64,000 bases of DNA, from the NCBI GenBank assembly GCA_020466095.1, contig CM035808.1, positions 47,718,663 to 47,782,662 on the forward strand. The letters are read 5' to 3'. Both the position numbers and the translations under genes were made by a program. The notes below the pieces were generated by a model. That model ran no database searches and was not told where the DNA came from. It saw nothing but the letters and a program-made list of their open reading frames with translations. Shown in pieces: positions 21,824-35,196 of this stretch. The stretch is from Chlorops oryzae. Its lineage: Eukaryota > Arthropoda > Insecta > Diptera > Chloropidae. Numbering within the stretch: position 1 is the stretch's first letter; every line of letters starts with the position of its first letter.

Positions 21824-24066
21824 AAAAAATAATTTTAAAAACCGATTTCTACAAATTTTCGAAATATACAAAGACGACGACATGAAGAGAGTGTTTCACA
21901 CAGGCGAGAGTTGTCAACTCATCAAGTGATTTCTATATAGAAAGATATTTGGAAAGAAAAGAGCGTGTGCAAATGCTTTTGCCGCCATCACACCCTCTAG
22001 TGTGACAAAGTCTTGTAGCGCGTCCAGCGAAATCATCGATGAGTTTGTCCGACGTGTCATTCGTGTGGAAATTTCACCGCACGACTCCTTTACAAGGAGA
22101 GTTGGTGCGGCTCCTTTTTCATGGCGATGTCATGGCGGTTGTCCGCCTTACATTTTTCACTGAGACTCTTCAACGTCTTGCTCATAATATTGTGAACATA
22201 AATATTCTCCAATTTGGATTTGGCAAAGACGACGTCGAAGAAGGAGCACATGACAAGAAATCGGGAGTTTCCCGGATCAAATCCAACACAGGGTGATAGA
22301 AAGTAATGCAAATAAACATGGAAAGATAAAACCCTACAAGCAACTTACACCACGTTGTTAAAATTAAAATATGAAATATGATATTTTACAATTTTGCTGA
22401 ATTTTTTCTCTCGGCTTGAGACCGCCTTAAAGTAGGCATCGAAAACAATACAATAAACGGAAACAGCTGTTCTTGAATGAGATATAATTTTGTTTAGAAC
22501 TCACATTGAATGTAGTGTCAGTGCTTGAGCGTGAAATGAAGAAAGAAAAAAGAAATGAAAATTCAACCGGCATTGGAATTCATGACTGTACTGAAGACCA
22601 CTTGACAGCGCTATTAAAATACAAAACAATCAACAAGAAAATGAATTCATTAGTCTGTCAGCATGAGGCATACGAAAATGTCCTTGAGGAATCAATTTAA
22701 GCTACAAAGATTGTGCGTCGGATTTGGGTGTGTATTTATATCTGTGTGCTCGCAGCTGTTTGTATGTGTTTGTTTGTTTGTTTGGCTCTTTCAATAATTT
22801 ATTTTCTTTCGTCAAATAACGTTTTTCTTTTTCTTTTTATGTCACATGAGACTGTGATTTCCAACAAATTATTGACACAAATCGGATGTTCCGGACGGAG
22901 CAGTATTCTTCTTCATCCCTCTCTCTCTCCTTCTCCTCCTCATCCACCCCCGACCCTCATTCCCAAAAAAAAAGTGTATGCCTTTGGGGGATGAACATAA
23001 AAAAAATATGCCGCTGAAAAGAAAACAGCAAAGCAAAAATCAAATTGAACAGTTTTTAAATGCTCATTTAAAAAATAAAATCCATTATGAAAAAGTAAAA
23101 TTCAAGGAAAATGAAATTTTACTCTATTTGGTCAAACAGCGGGTGCTTTTGTGGGCGTGAGTTACTTTTCTATTTCCATGGTTTTTTTATTTTTATTTTT
23201 TTCTCCTCCATTAAAATGCTACCAGCCACAAGGCATGCTTTTTATACGCTCTTAGCATGTCGAAAATCAATTTGGCTTTGTCATGCATACGTTAAGGGCG
23301 TTGGGCGGGGCGGTTCCTTTCCTCCTTGATTCTTCCTTTTTATGAAAGTTCCTTTTGTCTTATTTTTTTCTCCTTTTCTTGTTTATCGAAGCTATGGTCA
23401 ACAAATAAGTCTGAAATATTCTTCAGACTCTCAGCGCCGATTCAAAAAACTATTATGTATTCAAAGTCATCTTGCGAGAAGGGTCTATCAGCTTGGCATC
23501 GATAGGATAAGAAGAGGGACGTTCAATTTGAAGCCAATTTCGAATTGCAATATGGAAGATTAAGCTCATGGGCATCTACAGCGACTCGTTTTAGTTTTAT
23601 TGCATTATCTCTTTCGATAGCTGTAAAAACCCTGTAGGACGTAAGGGATCAATTTTCTAAACGCCACCAGTGACTTATTAGAAACATAAGAACTAGTTCC
23701 AATGGGGTAGAGTTGCGTATGAACAATCAGCCAGTTACAATTCTCGTTGTCAATAAATAGGATTGTATGTCCTTAGCAATGCAAACAACAAGAATACCCA
23801 AATACCCAAAAAATTACCGAATTATCGAATACTGAAAATAGGGACCAAAATACCAGCAATTGCCTGGGAAAGAGAAGTATTTTTAAATTATATCCAAATT
23901 TCCCAATTAGTTCTTACACCAGGAATGCATGGACAGAGGTATAAAGAAACACTAGCACCTAGTACTACACTAGTAAAAAGCTACAGTTACACTGCTCGCA
24001 TTTCCTGAAGGGAAGACATACGCGAAGGGGTACTGAAATATTTTCAGCTCAAACATGGCTATAGAC

Positions 24067-24788
24067 TAACCTGAACACATATTTTTCGGAAAAATTCGGA
24101 CCAAAAAAAAAAAGTTTTCATTTTTTTCGCCTGAAATCGGATCTCCATAAAAGAGTTCTTTAAAAAACGGTACAAAGAATGATATAGGAAATATTTTATT
24201 TTGTTATCATACAAAAGCAAGTCAATGGGGGGTTGTTACAGGATCTCCTTCATTATTTTAAACCGCGATGTGAACACTCAGATCGTTGAAAGCAAATTAA
24301 GCAGACGTCAAAAACTCCATCGCAGCCAACGTCACGATCGACTCAACGAAAGAGAGCACAAAAGGATTGACCGAGTACGTGCAACTAAAAAATCCTCAAC
24401 TTTTCTCTATCTCCCCGTACTTCGTCTCTCCTAAAAACTGAAAATTGACCGTCAACAATTTACTAATGTAAATGGCCACAATAGGGCAGTCTCAGTGGCA
24501 GTATTCAGCTGATACTTGAAATAGCGGAATACTGCCACTGCCACTGATACTGCCCTATTGTAATCAGGCCTTTACTCTAATGTCCAAAACAGTGCTGCCA
24601 ACTTAGTTGTTTTCCCTAGATTTTTAGGGGGAAAATTGTTTTAACAGTTGGACTGCGCCAAAAAGGAATGTCGAGTAACGCGTAAACAATATATTTATTT
24701 TTTGGCGAGAAGCCAAAATCGGACCTGTCGGACCTAGGTTTGAAAAATCGGAGCAAGTCCGACAAAATCGGACCACCTGGTGACGTTA
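24067..24788. mobile_element. TIR element with 8-bp target duplication, right-arm copy
   Basis: TAACCTGA and its near-complement bound the element; CTATAGAC lies directly outside both ends (24059-24066, 24789-24796), the complement of the left-arm duplication. Retention of the duplication in both arms shows that insertion came before the arms were copied. Confidence 0.75.
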
Positions 24789-27355
24789 CTATAGACTCTT
24801 TAGTATAGAGCTAAGTTTAAAACGAAAAAAAAAACCCTTTACACAAAGGAAAAGTACCTATCCAAATAAATCCATAGAACGAGTAGAACCTTGCAAAAAT
24901 AGATACCACGAATTTTTATTCTCATTCGCCGTCATTAAAAGTTTTTTGTCCACCCGCTTAATTAAAACATTACCAAAATATTCAATTTTCGATAATTGGG
25001 AAAACTAAAAGTCATACTGTTCAAAGCCGGCTTGTTAGATTACGTACGGAGAATTTCATAGATCAACCGAAAACCTAAAAACATCAAAAAGTTTTCCCGC
25101 AACATTTAAGCAAGGCTACAGTAAAGTGTAGTGATATTTTGTGCTCGTATGACAAGTTTTCACATGTTAGGCATAAGTTTGAACCACTGTTTTCACTGTA
25201 ATTATTTTTTTATTTTTAACCTGGTTATGCAATGAAAAATGTCTACAGCTTTAAAACGAATTTTTTCTCTTTTTTTAATTTTTGTATACAAAAAATTTGA
25301 AGTTGACGTTTTCCCAATAGACCGCATAATCTATTTTGCGAGCACAAAAAACAAGCAGAACAAAACGGAACAGAAGCGAAAGCAACAAAAAAAAAAACAG
25401 GAACAAACACGCGCGCACACACACCGCCACCCGAAAAATACAAATAAAAATAAGGAAAAGCAAAATAAAGCACTCATTTCAATGGTTTCTACTTTTCAAT
25501 TTCAATTCCATTCACTATAATAAACGAGCTGCAATTCAAAAGTTGATTGCGATGGGCCTAGAAAAAAAATTACCACCGTCAAAACGACACCGAATGAGAA
25601 GAAAAAGTAATGAAATGCCAAACAAAATTCCATTGTAAAGGTGAATTCGTGGACCCGTGGACTGCCGGCTGCGATGCTTGTATGGATAGATGGATGGATG
25701 GATGCTTGTGTTGGGCAATGTGTGTTGGGTTGGGAAGTCTCGCAAATATGTGGCAACAAAAACAGGAAAACGATAACAACATTTGAAGTACTCGATTTGG
25801 CCATCGCTAGGACGGATCGCGGGCAATCAGGCAATAAGGGGGACGATGCGAGGGACGAAGGCCATAACAACTTATAACAATTTCAAACAATAAATTTCTA
25901 GCAACATCATCGGCGGCTCGCTTTAACATCAAACGTGGAAAGTGGAAACGGAAACGATTTTTTTATATACCTCTACATATTTTTGTTATTGTTTATTTCT
26001 TATTTTCATTTTCATTTTTTGTTTTTGTATTTTTATTTTTATTTTTATGTCTTCCTTTCAAAGGAGATGAAAACTCATTTTGCTGATTTCCCAAATGGTT
26101 CAAATGTATAAATTTAAAGCGTTGCTTACCTGTGGATATTTCCCTCTTTTATTTATTTTCCCTCCTTGTTCAATCTTGTTTGTTGTTTTTTCCCCAACCC
26201 TTTTTTTTTTAGCTACGTCTTCTCGTAGTTTTTATACTAACGGGCATGATTGAACAGATGCGTTCGAGCTATCTAAATGTGTACCCAGAAATTATTGATG
26301 TTCGGCTGAATGATTTTTTAGGAAATATTTTGAAATGCGCATAACAATACTGTATGATTAATGTCAACATTTACCAACGATGGGTGTTGATCGGGGGATT
26401 GCAAGCAAGTGAGCAGAGTATGTCCCAAAAGAAAAAAGAAAAACAAGTAAATAAATAAAAATGGTCATCGAAAATAATCATTTTAGAATTTATTTCGCGT
26501 ATATTTTAAGCTTCTCTCGAACATGGTTTAAAATTCTAAAAAGCTCCACGAACAATCGATTCATAAAGCCTTTTTTGATTGGCTTAATTTGCGGAATCTG
26601 GTCAATTTTCATTGACAAAAGTTTATAAATTAAAGATTAAATTGTTATTTTAGGCGTATGCAGAAATAAACAAATAAATTTATCATATATATATAAATTA
26701 AATTTTTACCAAAACCATGGAGAACTTTTTTGATGTTTTTCTTTTTACGCTTGAATAAATTAAAAAAATAAAAATAAATAAAAAATAAACAAACAAACAA
26801 AAGCTTTCGTAACGCATTTGAAGCTTATTTTCCACACTAATTCGGAATTTAAAAAATTGTTTTTGTAACCAAAATAAATAGAATTTCTGTTGAAAATTGT
26901 ACAAGTATGCTACAAACATGTCTTACCATTTCTATAAAACAGATTTATTTATTGAAAATGAAAACATTATTCGACATATGAGTTTGAGTTTATTTAAAGC
27001 GGAAAAAAAAATTATCTTTTCAGCACTTAATAAATAAATTCCAAGAACAATTGAATGATTGATTTATGTCATCTGCACAATTCTTGGAAACCGCATGATA
27101 ACTAAATCGAAACGATGGTAACACCATCATCATCAGAATTGAGCCATCCGTTACACAATATAGTGAAACCTCGTTTTATCGTCTTGAACGAATGGACGAA
27201 ACAGAAGTTTTTTGGGTCAAAATCAATTGGGGTCTGCCCAACTGTTCGGGCTGCGACAGATATTGGTTCTAGTTAATTCGTTGGGAGCAATATTACAAGC
27301 CTGTCGTAGCATCAAAGTTTGACTGCTTCAATTTGTGTTATGAAGAACAGCAAAT

Positions 27356-28861
27356 ACATATATTAATTGAAGTTTGGTTGAATGAGTTTTTTCATCTTCT
27401 CCTTGCTAAAAATCCAATTTCGTTATTCTGCATGTGGTGGTAACAAGCAACACTTTTAGTGTTTTAGCTGTTATCAGAATTATCTCTAAAGCCGACTTTC
27501 TTACAGAGCTGCAAATGAACGATTATGAATTAATTCACATTTTAATTCTTTTTTCCCACTCACGTCTTGTCAAACTTATATCTTTTATTATAATAAAGTC
27601 GGCCTGTCATCGGAAACTCACCTGTGTCTTTCTTTCTTCAAAAGAATGAGCTCTTAACTTCCCTTGCATTTATTTATTTTAACAGCGAAGAGCCCTTAAG
27701 AAGGTTAAAATTCGTCTTTATATAAATAAGGGAAAGAACTGTAAGCCGCCGTTCATATTACACGACAAATCAGCGGTGACAAAGTTGTCATATAATCTCT
27801 TTTTCATTGAACATAAAAGAAACCAATACAATGCTGCTCTGGGAACGCTTTGAACTCCATCGTTGTTCTATAAAGCACATTGCGAGGAGCACAAAATAGA
27901 GGAAAAAATTCTCAGAAATCTTTCAAAAAGACAAGCGGACAACAGAAACTGAAATTGATATTCGAAGGAAGACGTATTTTGCTCATAGTCGTTAAACAAA
28001 AATTCTGAATTTACTACCCATATTTCAAATCTGCTGATTTTTTAAAACGCACTGCTTGCTATTGAGTCGATTGCAATACGGCAATGATAGTAAGCAGCAC
28101 TGCGCTGTATAGCACTATTTCTAAACTCATTGCCACTGCATTATTTTAATTCACCTATAATGGTGCAAATATAATAAAATAATATCGTAGGATTTTATGT
28201 ATCTATCCGTTTGCTATCAATGAAGTCGAACTTATTAGATTTGATACAGTAAAACTAATAAGTTCATTTAGATATTTAATTTTCTCATCTTGTTTTCAAA
28301 AAATTTATTAGACATATGGGGGGTACCAAACTAAAGAAAATCGATTAAGCATTTAGAATAATATAAAAAGTTTGGGTGATAATACCAAAATGGATCTCAA
28401 AGTCAAAACATGTTAAAAAAATTTTGAAATTTTGACTTTGAAGGCTCAAATACCCTTGAAGCTGCAATAAAGTATAAGACTATTTTATAAGCCTAGAGAG
28501 GTCTGACATTTCTCTGTATTAAAGTTTTTATCTTGAACTCAAACGTTGAGGCGTGAAAATTTTTTTTCTGAAACAACTGCAAATTTCTTTCTTTCCCTTA
28601 TAACTCCTCAGGGGTGCATTTTGGACCCCCCGCCCCCTACCAAACGATTTTTTGTTAGTTCTAACCCCCTTCTATCAGCTCCCGACCGGTTGACCATCAC
28701 AAACGGAACACCCTGTATATATAAAAAAAATCGAGTCACCAATTTCACTCCCCCTAAAGGTATACTTCGTTTTTCAACTAAATGTAATGGAAATCGAAAA
28801 CAAGCACTTATAAAATACCAACTACCGATTCGATTTAAACGAAGTTTTGAACAGGAATTCT
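27356..28861. other. Intronic sequence between the giant repeat and the tandem duplication
   Basis: AT-rich, no gene recognised. GGAACACCCTGTATATATA at 28700-28720 resembles ACCCTGTATA-type ends seen in insect Tc1/mariner relatives, and GGGACACCCTGTATATT recurs at about 31267. The 119-codon frame at 28546-28905 has no recognisable features. Confidence 0.5.
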
Positions 28862-29002
28862 ACTTAATACAAGTAATTAACGTTATCGTCATTATTCTGT
28901 CATAAATATATAGCAGCAAGAACTAAATATATTTATTTTTTTATGAATGTAGTCATAATTTTTAACCCGCGATATCTAAAAAACTAGAGCCAATCTAAAA
29001 AA

Positions 29003-29846
29003 AACAAGTAAGAAAGCTAAAGTCGGTCAAGCCCGACTTTGAAATACCCAGCGTCCCGACATTATGAGCGCACTATGTTTTGCTTCTCCATTTGTGGGCG
29101 TGGCAGTGGGAGGGCAAAAAAAATTATTTCCGTACACCTTTCATTCGCCTTGGTGAACCTATGTCGCGAATTTGAAGCTTCTACGCCTTTTACTTCGGAA
29201 GTTACGAAAAATCTTCATTTGTGGGCGTGGCAGTGGGCGGGCCAATAAAATTTTTACCTACACCTTTCATTCGCCTTGGTGAACCTATGTCGCGAATTTG
29301 AAGCTTCTACGCCTTTTACTTCGGAAGTTACGAAAAATCTTCATTTGTGGGCGTGGCAGGGGGCGGGCCATTTAAATTTTTTCCCTACACCTTAAATTTG
29401 CCTTGGTCAACCTATGTTGCAAATTTGAAGCTTCTACGCCTTTTACTTCACAAGTTACGATAAGAATTGCGTGTTGTGTGGTTCGCAAGTTACAAGCATT
29501 TTACTGAAAACACATTATATTAATTTGTGGGCGTGGCAGTGGGCGGAAGTCTCCCATTTTTACTTAGGATCATACTCGGATCCCGATATACCTGTGTGCC
29601 AAATTTCGACTTGATTGGTCTAGCCGTTTCGGAGGAGATCCGACCACGGACGGACGGACAGACGGACAGACGGACAGACGGACAGACGGACGGACGGACG
29701 GACGGACGGACAGACGGACATGTCTAAATCGATTCAGTTTTTGATCCTGATCATTTCTATATATATATGTCTATATCTCCGGAGCTTAGTTCTCCCTGTT
29801 ACAAGATTCGCACAAAACTAATATACCCCGCTTACGCTGGGTATAA
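29003..29846 (-). mobile_element. INE-1-like element in duplication copy 1
   Basis: From AACAAGTAAGAAAGCTAAAG to the CCCCGCTTACGCTGGG hairpin. Three GTGGGCGTGGCAGTGGG units and a (GACGGACA)n/(GACG)n tract at 29650-29718. Same orientation as the copy at 15714 but shorter. Confidence 0.85.
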
Positions 29847-30353
29847 AAACAAAACGGTTAATGGGACTGAATTCAGCGCCCCCAAGCTATGTTTACCAGA
29901 TTTTTCTCCATCTTGTCGGTAAAAAAAAGTACCAAATTCGAGCACAGTGTAATTATTGTGAATAAAAAAGATAGAAAGTTTCTTTGTTTTAAGCATTCTA
30001 TCTAATCCCGATGGAATCCTGGGACTAGCATTTCGGGCATTTTTTTGAATCCCTTATACATGCGTACAAACGGAATATATCCTGAGCCGAGAGTGTTTCG
30101 GTTATATAAAACCCGATGTATAAGCTAATTTTTAGTACGTTTTGGCTTTACTTCGTCGAATCGACGCACATCATTTTCAAAAGCTTGCGAGGCAAAAATC
30201 TTTTGAGCAAAAAATATGCAAAAACCGATTTTAGCGAAGTTATTTATTGACAATTAGAAAACAAAAATAAAAATCCTGGCTACGTGCCTGCTCAGGGCAT
30301 ATCAAAATAACAAAATATGTAGTAAATCGCACAAAAAGGTTAAATGACAAAAA

Positions 30354-30392
30354 GTTGCACCCGCGATCTGAAATCAAAATCGCGGGTGCAAC
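30354..30392. repeat. Perfect 14-bp stem hairpin, GTTGCACCCGCGAT
   Basis: GTTGCACCCGCGAT pairs with ATCGCGGGTGCAAC across an 11-base loop; a third copy of the second half is at 30545-30558. GC-rich against an AT-rich background. It could be the joined ends of a deleted TIR element. Repeated near 33228 in copy 2. Confidence 0.6.
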
Positions 30393-31044
30393 CAATTTTA
30401 ATTATCGATTAATTTAACCTGGCAATCACCACACTTTTAAAAACGATTAATTTATGTTTAGTTTTGGTTTCTTCTTACTTTCACAAAGTTTCAGAATGTT
30501 AGCTCTTTATTTCTGTAAAAAAATTAAACTTTTACACTTTTTGTATCGCGGGTGCAACAAGTCAACAGTGTATTTTAGGAATCAATAATGCTTAATAAAT
30601 AAAGACATATAACATACGTACATTTTTTGCAACGCGAGAATAAATTAACATTTCTACTTCAATTTAGTCGGTAAAATGTAATCTCAAACTGTCGGCAACG
30701 GCTGTTTTGTGACAGTTTAAAAAGATATGACTTTCAAGTTTTGTCAGGATTTTTGAATAGTAATATTTTCAAACGCGCCAATAAATTAAATATGGAGTTC
30801 AATCAAATATAAATAAATTTAATATTACATTTCGACTTTCTTCTTTGTACTATTGACAAAAAAAACCACTTTTATCGTTAATAAAAAATCATTTTCGGAA
30901 ATCGTGTATAGCGGAATCGCCCCATAGTTATAGCGATGTCTCAATTTTTTTTTCAGCCAAAGCTTAAGCGATCCAGTCACGCGCCCAACATTTTCTTTTG
31001 GTTCCTAGTTTTTCTTGAGTCAAAAGAAAAAGGGCAGCAGAAAC

Positions 31045-31168
31045 CTGTAACACTTCAAAAAAGATTATTTTTGTATGAAATTTTGAATATATTTTTATTT
31101 TAAACAAACAATGTTTTTTGAAACTAAAAAATTTCATACAAAAATAAAGTTTTTTTTAAGTGTTACAG
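31045..31168. mobile_element. 124-bp hairpin MITE (CTGTAACACTT ends)
   Basis: CTGTAACACTTCAAAAAA at the left matches the complement of the right end (TTTTTTAAGTGTTACAG), and TTTTTGTATGAAATTTT pairs with its inner partner. No target duplication is obvious. A second copy is at 33920-34043 through the tandem duplication. Confidence 0.65.
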
Positions 31169-31730
31169 CTCGTAAACGGTATCACTAAAAGAGTTTTGTC
31201 TGAAAACAAAAAATGTTTCTCTTGACTCGACTTATCGATGGTTTCATTTTTTACTAAAGTTTTCGGGACACCCTGTATATTATTATTATAATATAATATA
31301 TGCAATATAAGTAATTTGACTTGAAAAGTTAAAATATAGCATTTTTGAACGAAAAAAAAAAAAAAATCGGTAGTTGGCACAAATCCTTATTTTAAGTACT
31401 GAAGAGAAGCACTAGGAAAGAACATCAAATTTACACACTCAGATCACAAAGTAAGAAAAAAGAGGACTAAATAAATTTTAAAAATTGAATAGACCACCCA
31501 AAGCACAAAGAATAAAAGCACTTGGTAAATGAAAAGTATGGAAGCGAAAACTTAAACAAAAATAATAGTCGTCAGGGTAAATGTCGTCAAGACGCAGGAA
31601 GTCAAAGCAAAAAGCTGCAGAAATAAATCTTACCTAATTAAGTAATACGCGGTTACTTGAAAGCAAAGGAACTGGGGCCACGTGAGGTCGGTCGGTCTGT
31701 CGCCGTTGCCAAGACAGTGTCGGGGTCGTT

Positions 31731-34605
31731 ACTTAATACAAGTAATTAACGTTATCGTCATTATTCTGTCATAAATATATAGCAGCAAGAACTAAATATA
31801 TTTATTTTTTTATGAATGTAGTCATAATTTTTAACCCGCGATATCTAAAAAACTAGAGCCAATCTAAAAAAAAACAAGTAAGAAAGCTAAAGTCGGTCAA
31901 GCCCGACTTTGAAATACCCAGCGTCCCGACATTATGAGCGCACTATGTTTTGCTTCTCCATTTGTGGGCGTGGCAGTGGGAGGGCAAAAAAAATTATTTC
32001 CGTACACCTTTCATTCGCCTTGGTGAACCTATGTCGCGAATTTGAAGCTTCTACGCCTTTTACTTCGGAAGTTACGAAAAATCTTCATTTGTGGGCGTGG
32101 CAGTGGGCGGGCCAATAAAATTTTTACCTACACCTTTCATTCGCCTTGGTGAACCTATGTCGCGAATTTGAAGCTTCTACGCCTTTTACTTCGGAAGTTA
32201 CGAAAAATCTTCATTTGTGGGCGTGGCAGGGGGCGGGCCATTTAAATTTTTTCCCTACACCTTAAATTTGCCTTGGTCAACCTATGTTGCAAATTTGAAG
32301 CTTCTACGCCTTTTACTTCACAAGTTACGATAAGAATTGCGTGTTGTGTGGTTCGCAAGTTACAAGCATTTTACTGAAAACACATTATATTAATTTGTGG
32401 GCGTGGCAGTGGGCGGAAGTCTCCCATTTTTACTTAGGATCATACTCGGATCCCGATATACCTGTGTGCCAAATTTCGACTTGATTGGTCTAGCCGTTTC
32501 GGAGGAGATCCGACCACGGACGGACGGACAGACGGACAGACGGACAGACGGACAGACGGACGGACGGACGGACGGACGGACGGACAGACGGACATGTCTA
32601 AATCGATTCAGTTTTTGATCCTGATCATTTCTATATATATATGTCTATATCTCCGGAGCTTAGTTCTCCCTGTTACAAGATTCGCACAAAACTAATATAC
32701 CCCGCTTACGCTGGGTATAAAAACAAAACGGTTAATGGGACTGAATTCAGCGCCCCCAAGCTATGTTTACCAGATTTTTCTCCATCTTGTCGGTAAAAAA
32801 AAGTACCAAATTCGAGCACAGTGTAATTATTGTGAATAAAAAAGATAGAAAGTTTCTTTGTTTTAAGCATTCTATCTAATCCCGATGGAATCCCGGGACT
32901 AGCATTTCGGGCATTTTTTTGAATCCCTTATACATGCGTACAAACGGAATATATCCTGAGCCGAGAGTGTTTCGGTTATATAAAACCCGATGTATAAGCT
33001 AATTTTTAGTACGTTTTGGCTTTACTTCGTCGAATCGACGCACATCATTTTCAAAAGCTTGCGAGGCAAAAATCTTTTGAGCAAAAAATATGCAAAAACC
33101 GATTTTAGCGAAGTTATTTATTGACAATTAGAAAACAAAAATAAAAATCCTGGCTACGTGCCTGCTCAGGGCATATCAAAATAACAAAATATGTAGTAAA
33201 TCGCACAAAAAGGTTAAATGACAAAAAGTTGCACCCGCGATCTGAAATCAAAATCGCGGGTGCAACCAATTTTAATTATCGATTAATTTAACCTGGCAAT
33301 CACCACACTTTTAAAAACGATTAATTTATGTTTAGTTTTGGTTTCTTCTTACTTTCACAAAGTTTCAGAATGTTAGCTCTTTATTTCTGTAAAAAAATTA
33401 AACTTTTACACTTTTTGTATCGCGGGTGCAACAAGTCAACAGTGTATTTTAGGAATCAATAATGCTTAATAAATAAAGACATATAACATACGTACATTTT
33501 TTGCAACGCGAGAATAAATTAACATTTCTACTTCAATTTAGTCGGTAAAATGTAATCTCAAACTGTCGGCAACGGCTGTTTTGTGACAGTTTAAAAAGAT
33601 ATGACTTTCAAGTTTTGTCAGGATTTTTGAATAGTAATATTTTCAAACGCGCCAATAAATTAAATATGGAGTTCAATCAAATATAAATAAATTTAATATT
33701 ACATTTCGACTTTCTTCTTTGTACTATTGACAAAAAAAAACCACTTTTATCGTTAATAAAAAATCATTTTCGGAAATCGTGTATAGCGGAATCGCCCCAT
33801 AGTTATAGCGATGTCTCAATTTTTTTTTCAGCCAAAGCTTAAGCGATCCAGTCACGCGCCCAACATTTTCTTTTGGTTCCTAGTTTTTCTTGAGTCAAAA
33901 GAAAAAGGGCAGCAGAAACCTGTAACACTTCAAAAAAGATTATTTTTGTATGAAATTTTGAATATATTTTTATTTTAAACAAACAATGTTTTTTGAAACT
34001 AAAAAATTTCATACAAAAATAAAGTTTTTTTTAAGTGTTACAGCTCGTAAACGGTATCACTAAAAGAGTTTTGTCTGAAAACAAAAAATGTTTCTCTTGA
34101 CTCGACTTATCGATGGTTTCATTTTTTACTAAAGTTTTCGGGACACCCTGTATATTATTATTATAATATAATATATGCAATATAAGTAATTTGACTTAAA
34201 AAGTTAAAATATAGCATTTTTGAACGAAAAAAAAAAAAAAATCGGTAGTTGGCACAAATCCTTATTTTAAGTACTGAAGAGAAGCACTAGGAAAGAACAT
34301 CAAATTTACACACTCAGATCACAAAGTAAGAAAAAAGAGGACTAAATAAATTTTAAAAATTGAATAGACCACCCAAAGCACAAAGAATAAAAGCACTTGG
34401 TAAATGAAAAGTATGGAAGCGAAAACTTAAACAAAAATAATAGTCGTCAGGGTAAATGTCGTCAAGACGCAGGAAGTCAAAGCAAAAAGCTGCAGAAATA
34501 AATCTTACCTAATTAAGTAATACGCGGTTACTTGAAAGCAAAGGAACTGGGGCCACGTGAGGTCGGTCGGTCTGTCGCCGTTGCCAAGACAGTGTCGGGG
34601 TCGTT
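31731..34605 (+). repeat. Tandem duplication, copy 2
   Basis: Direct repeat of 28862-31730 at a spacing of 2869. The few differences are single bases and small indels, for example four extra bases in the GACG tract. Right of 34605 the sequence continues uniquely (TGCTGTTGCTTCGG) toward the second convertase exon. Only one base is shared at the junction, so this was not unequal exchange between flanking repeats. Confidence 0.95.
31873..32720 (-). mobile_element. INE-1-like element in duplication copy 2
   Basis: Same structure as 29003-29846, with a slightly longer GACG microsatellite (32520-32592) before the TGTCTAAATCGATTCAG core. Confidence 0.85.
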
Positions 34606-35196
34606 TGCTGTTGCTTCGGTCGCAACTACGCATCAGCATCAGTTTTGCATGACATCGTCAGCGGAAATTCTTGCTAATTAGTCGTAATTTGAACTCAAAG
34701 AGAGACAATGCATTGACTGAAAAGTCAGAGCAGAATTTTGAACGCAGACTTGTAAGCAAAAAAATATGCTTTTCTTTTTGTCAAACATGCGTAAATTTGA
34801 AGCAACTTTAATTAGTCCCACAACTATGTATGTGTGTGTGTGTATGTTGGCAGTGTGGAAGTGTGGATAGAAAAAAATACCGCTTAGTCAATAAAGCGAT
34901 AACACAACGAAGATGCATTAAAAATATTCTTGACATCATATAATCACATCTCGTACAGCTGTCATTCATTGAGTCATTCGCTCGAGCACTGTCAGTCGTA
35001 CATTTGTGCAGTGATACTGGGCTGCACAGTGATGCTGTGTCAGCTCATTTATGCACCATATGGCGTACGTTCGAATTTATTGCGGAATTTTAAGCGCTTT
35101 TGTTGGCAGCATCCTTTAGGTTTTTCCATCTTCATTTTATGCTGAAATTTCGTTTTCTCTTTTTTCATTTTTCTTTTTTTTTTCACTCTCTAACAG

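Larger units (their letters stand above)
19384..27355 (-). repeat. Right arm of the giant inverted repeat
   Basis: Reverse-complement partner of 640-9695. Mirrored landmarks: the 722-bp element with CTATAGAC on both sides (24067-24788), the 97-bp hairpin (24474-24570), the MITE (21150-21319), the TA-flanked element (19958-20867) and the tRNA-like modules. Differences are scattered substitutions and short indels plus loss (or non-gain) of about 1 kb opposite 7342-8427 and a further gap of roughly 60 bases opposite 9280-9345. Some stretches are identical in translation between arms (for example 5290-5484 and 22506-22700), which reflects overall similarity rather than proven coding. Confidence 0.9.
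28862..31730 (+). repeat. Tandem duplication, copy 1 (2.87 kb)
   Basis: Runs from ACTTAATACAAGTAATTAAC to GTGTCGGGGTCGTT and is followed at once by the second copy. Identity is above 99% where compared; differences include GGGAC contexts (CCTGG here at about 30022, CCCGG in copy 2 at about 32892) and short homopolymer shifts. It holds one INE-1-like element, a GTTGCACCCGCGAT hairpin and a CTGTAACACTT hairpin. No coding. Confidence 0.95.

Noticed and set aside
640..27355. Giant palindrome as a simple read-chimera artefact
   Set aside because: The arms differ by several percent with indels and a 1-kb asymmetry, which a chimeric copy of one molecule would not show. Scaffolding errors are still possible because of the gap at 11901.
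640..27355. Polinton/Maverick-type giant transposon
   Set aside because: No polymerase, integrase, ATPase or capsid-like frames are present in either arm or the spacer.
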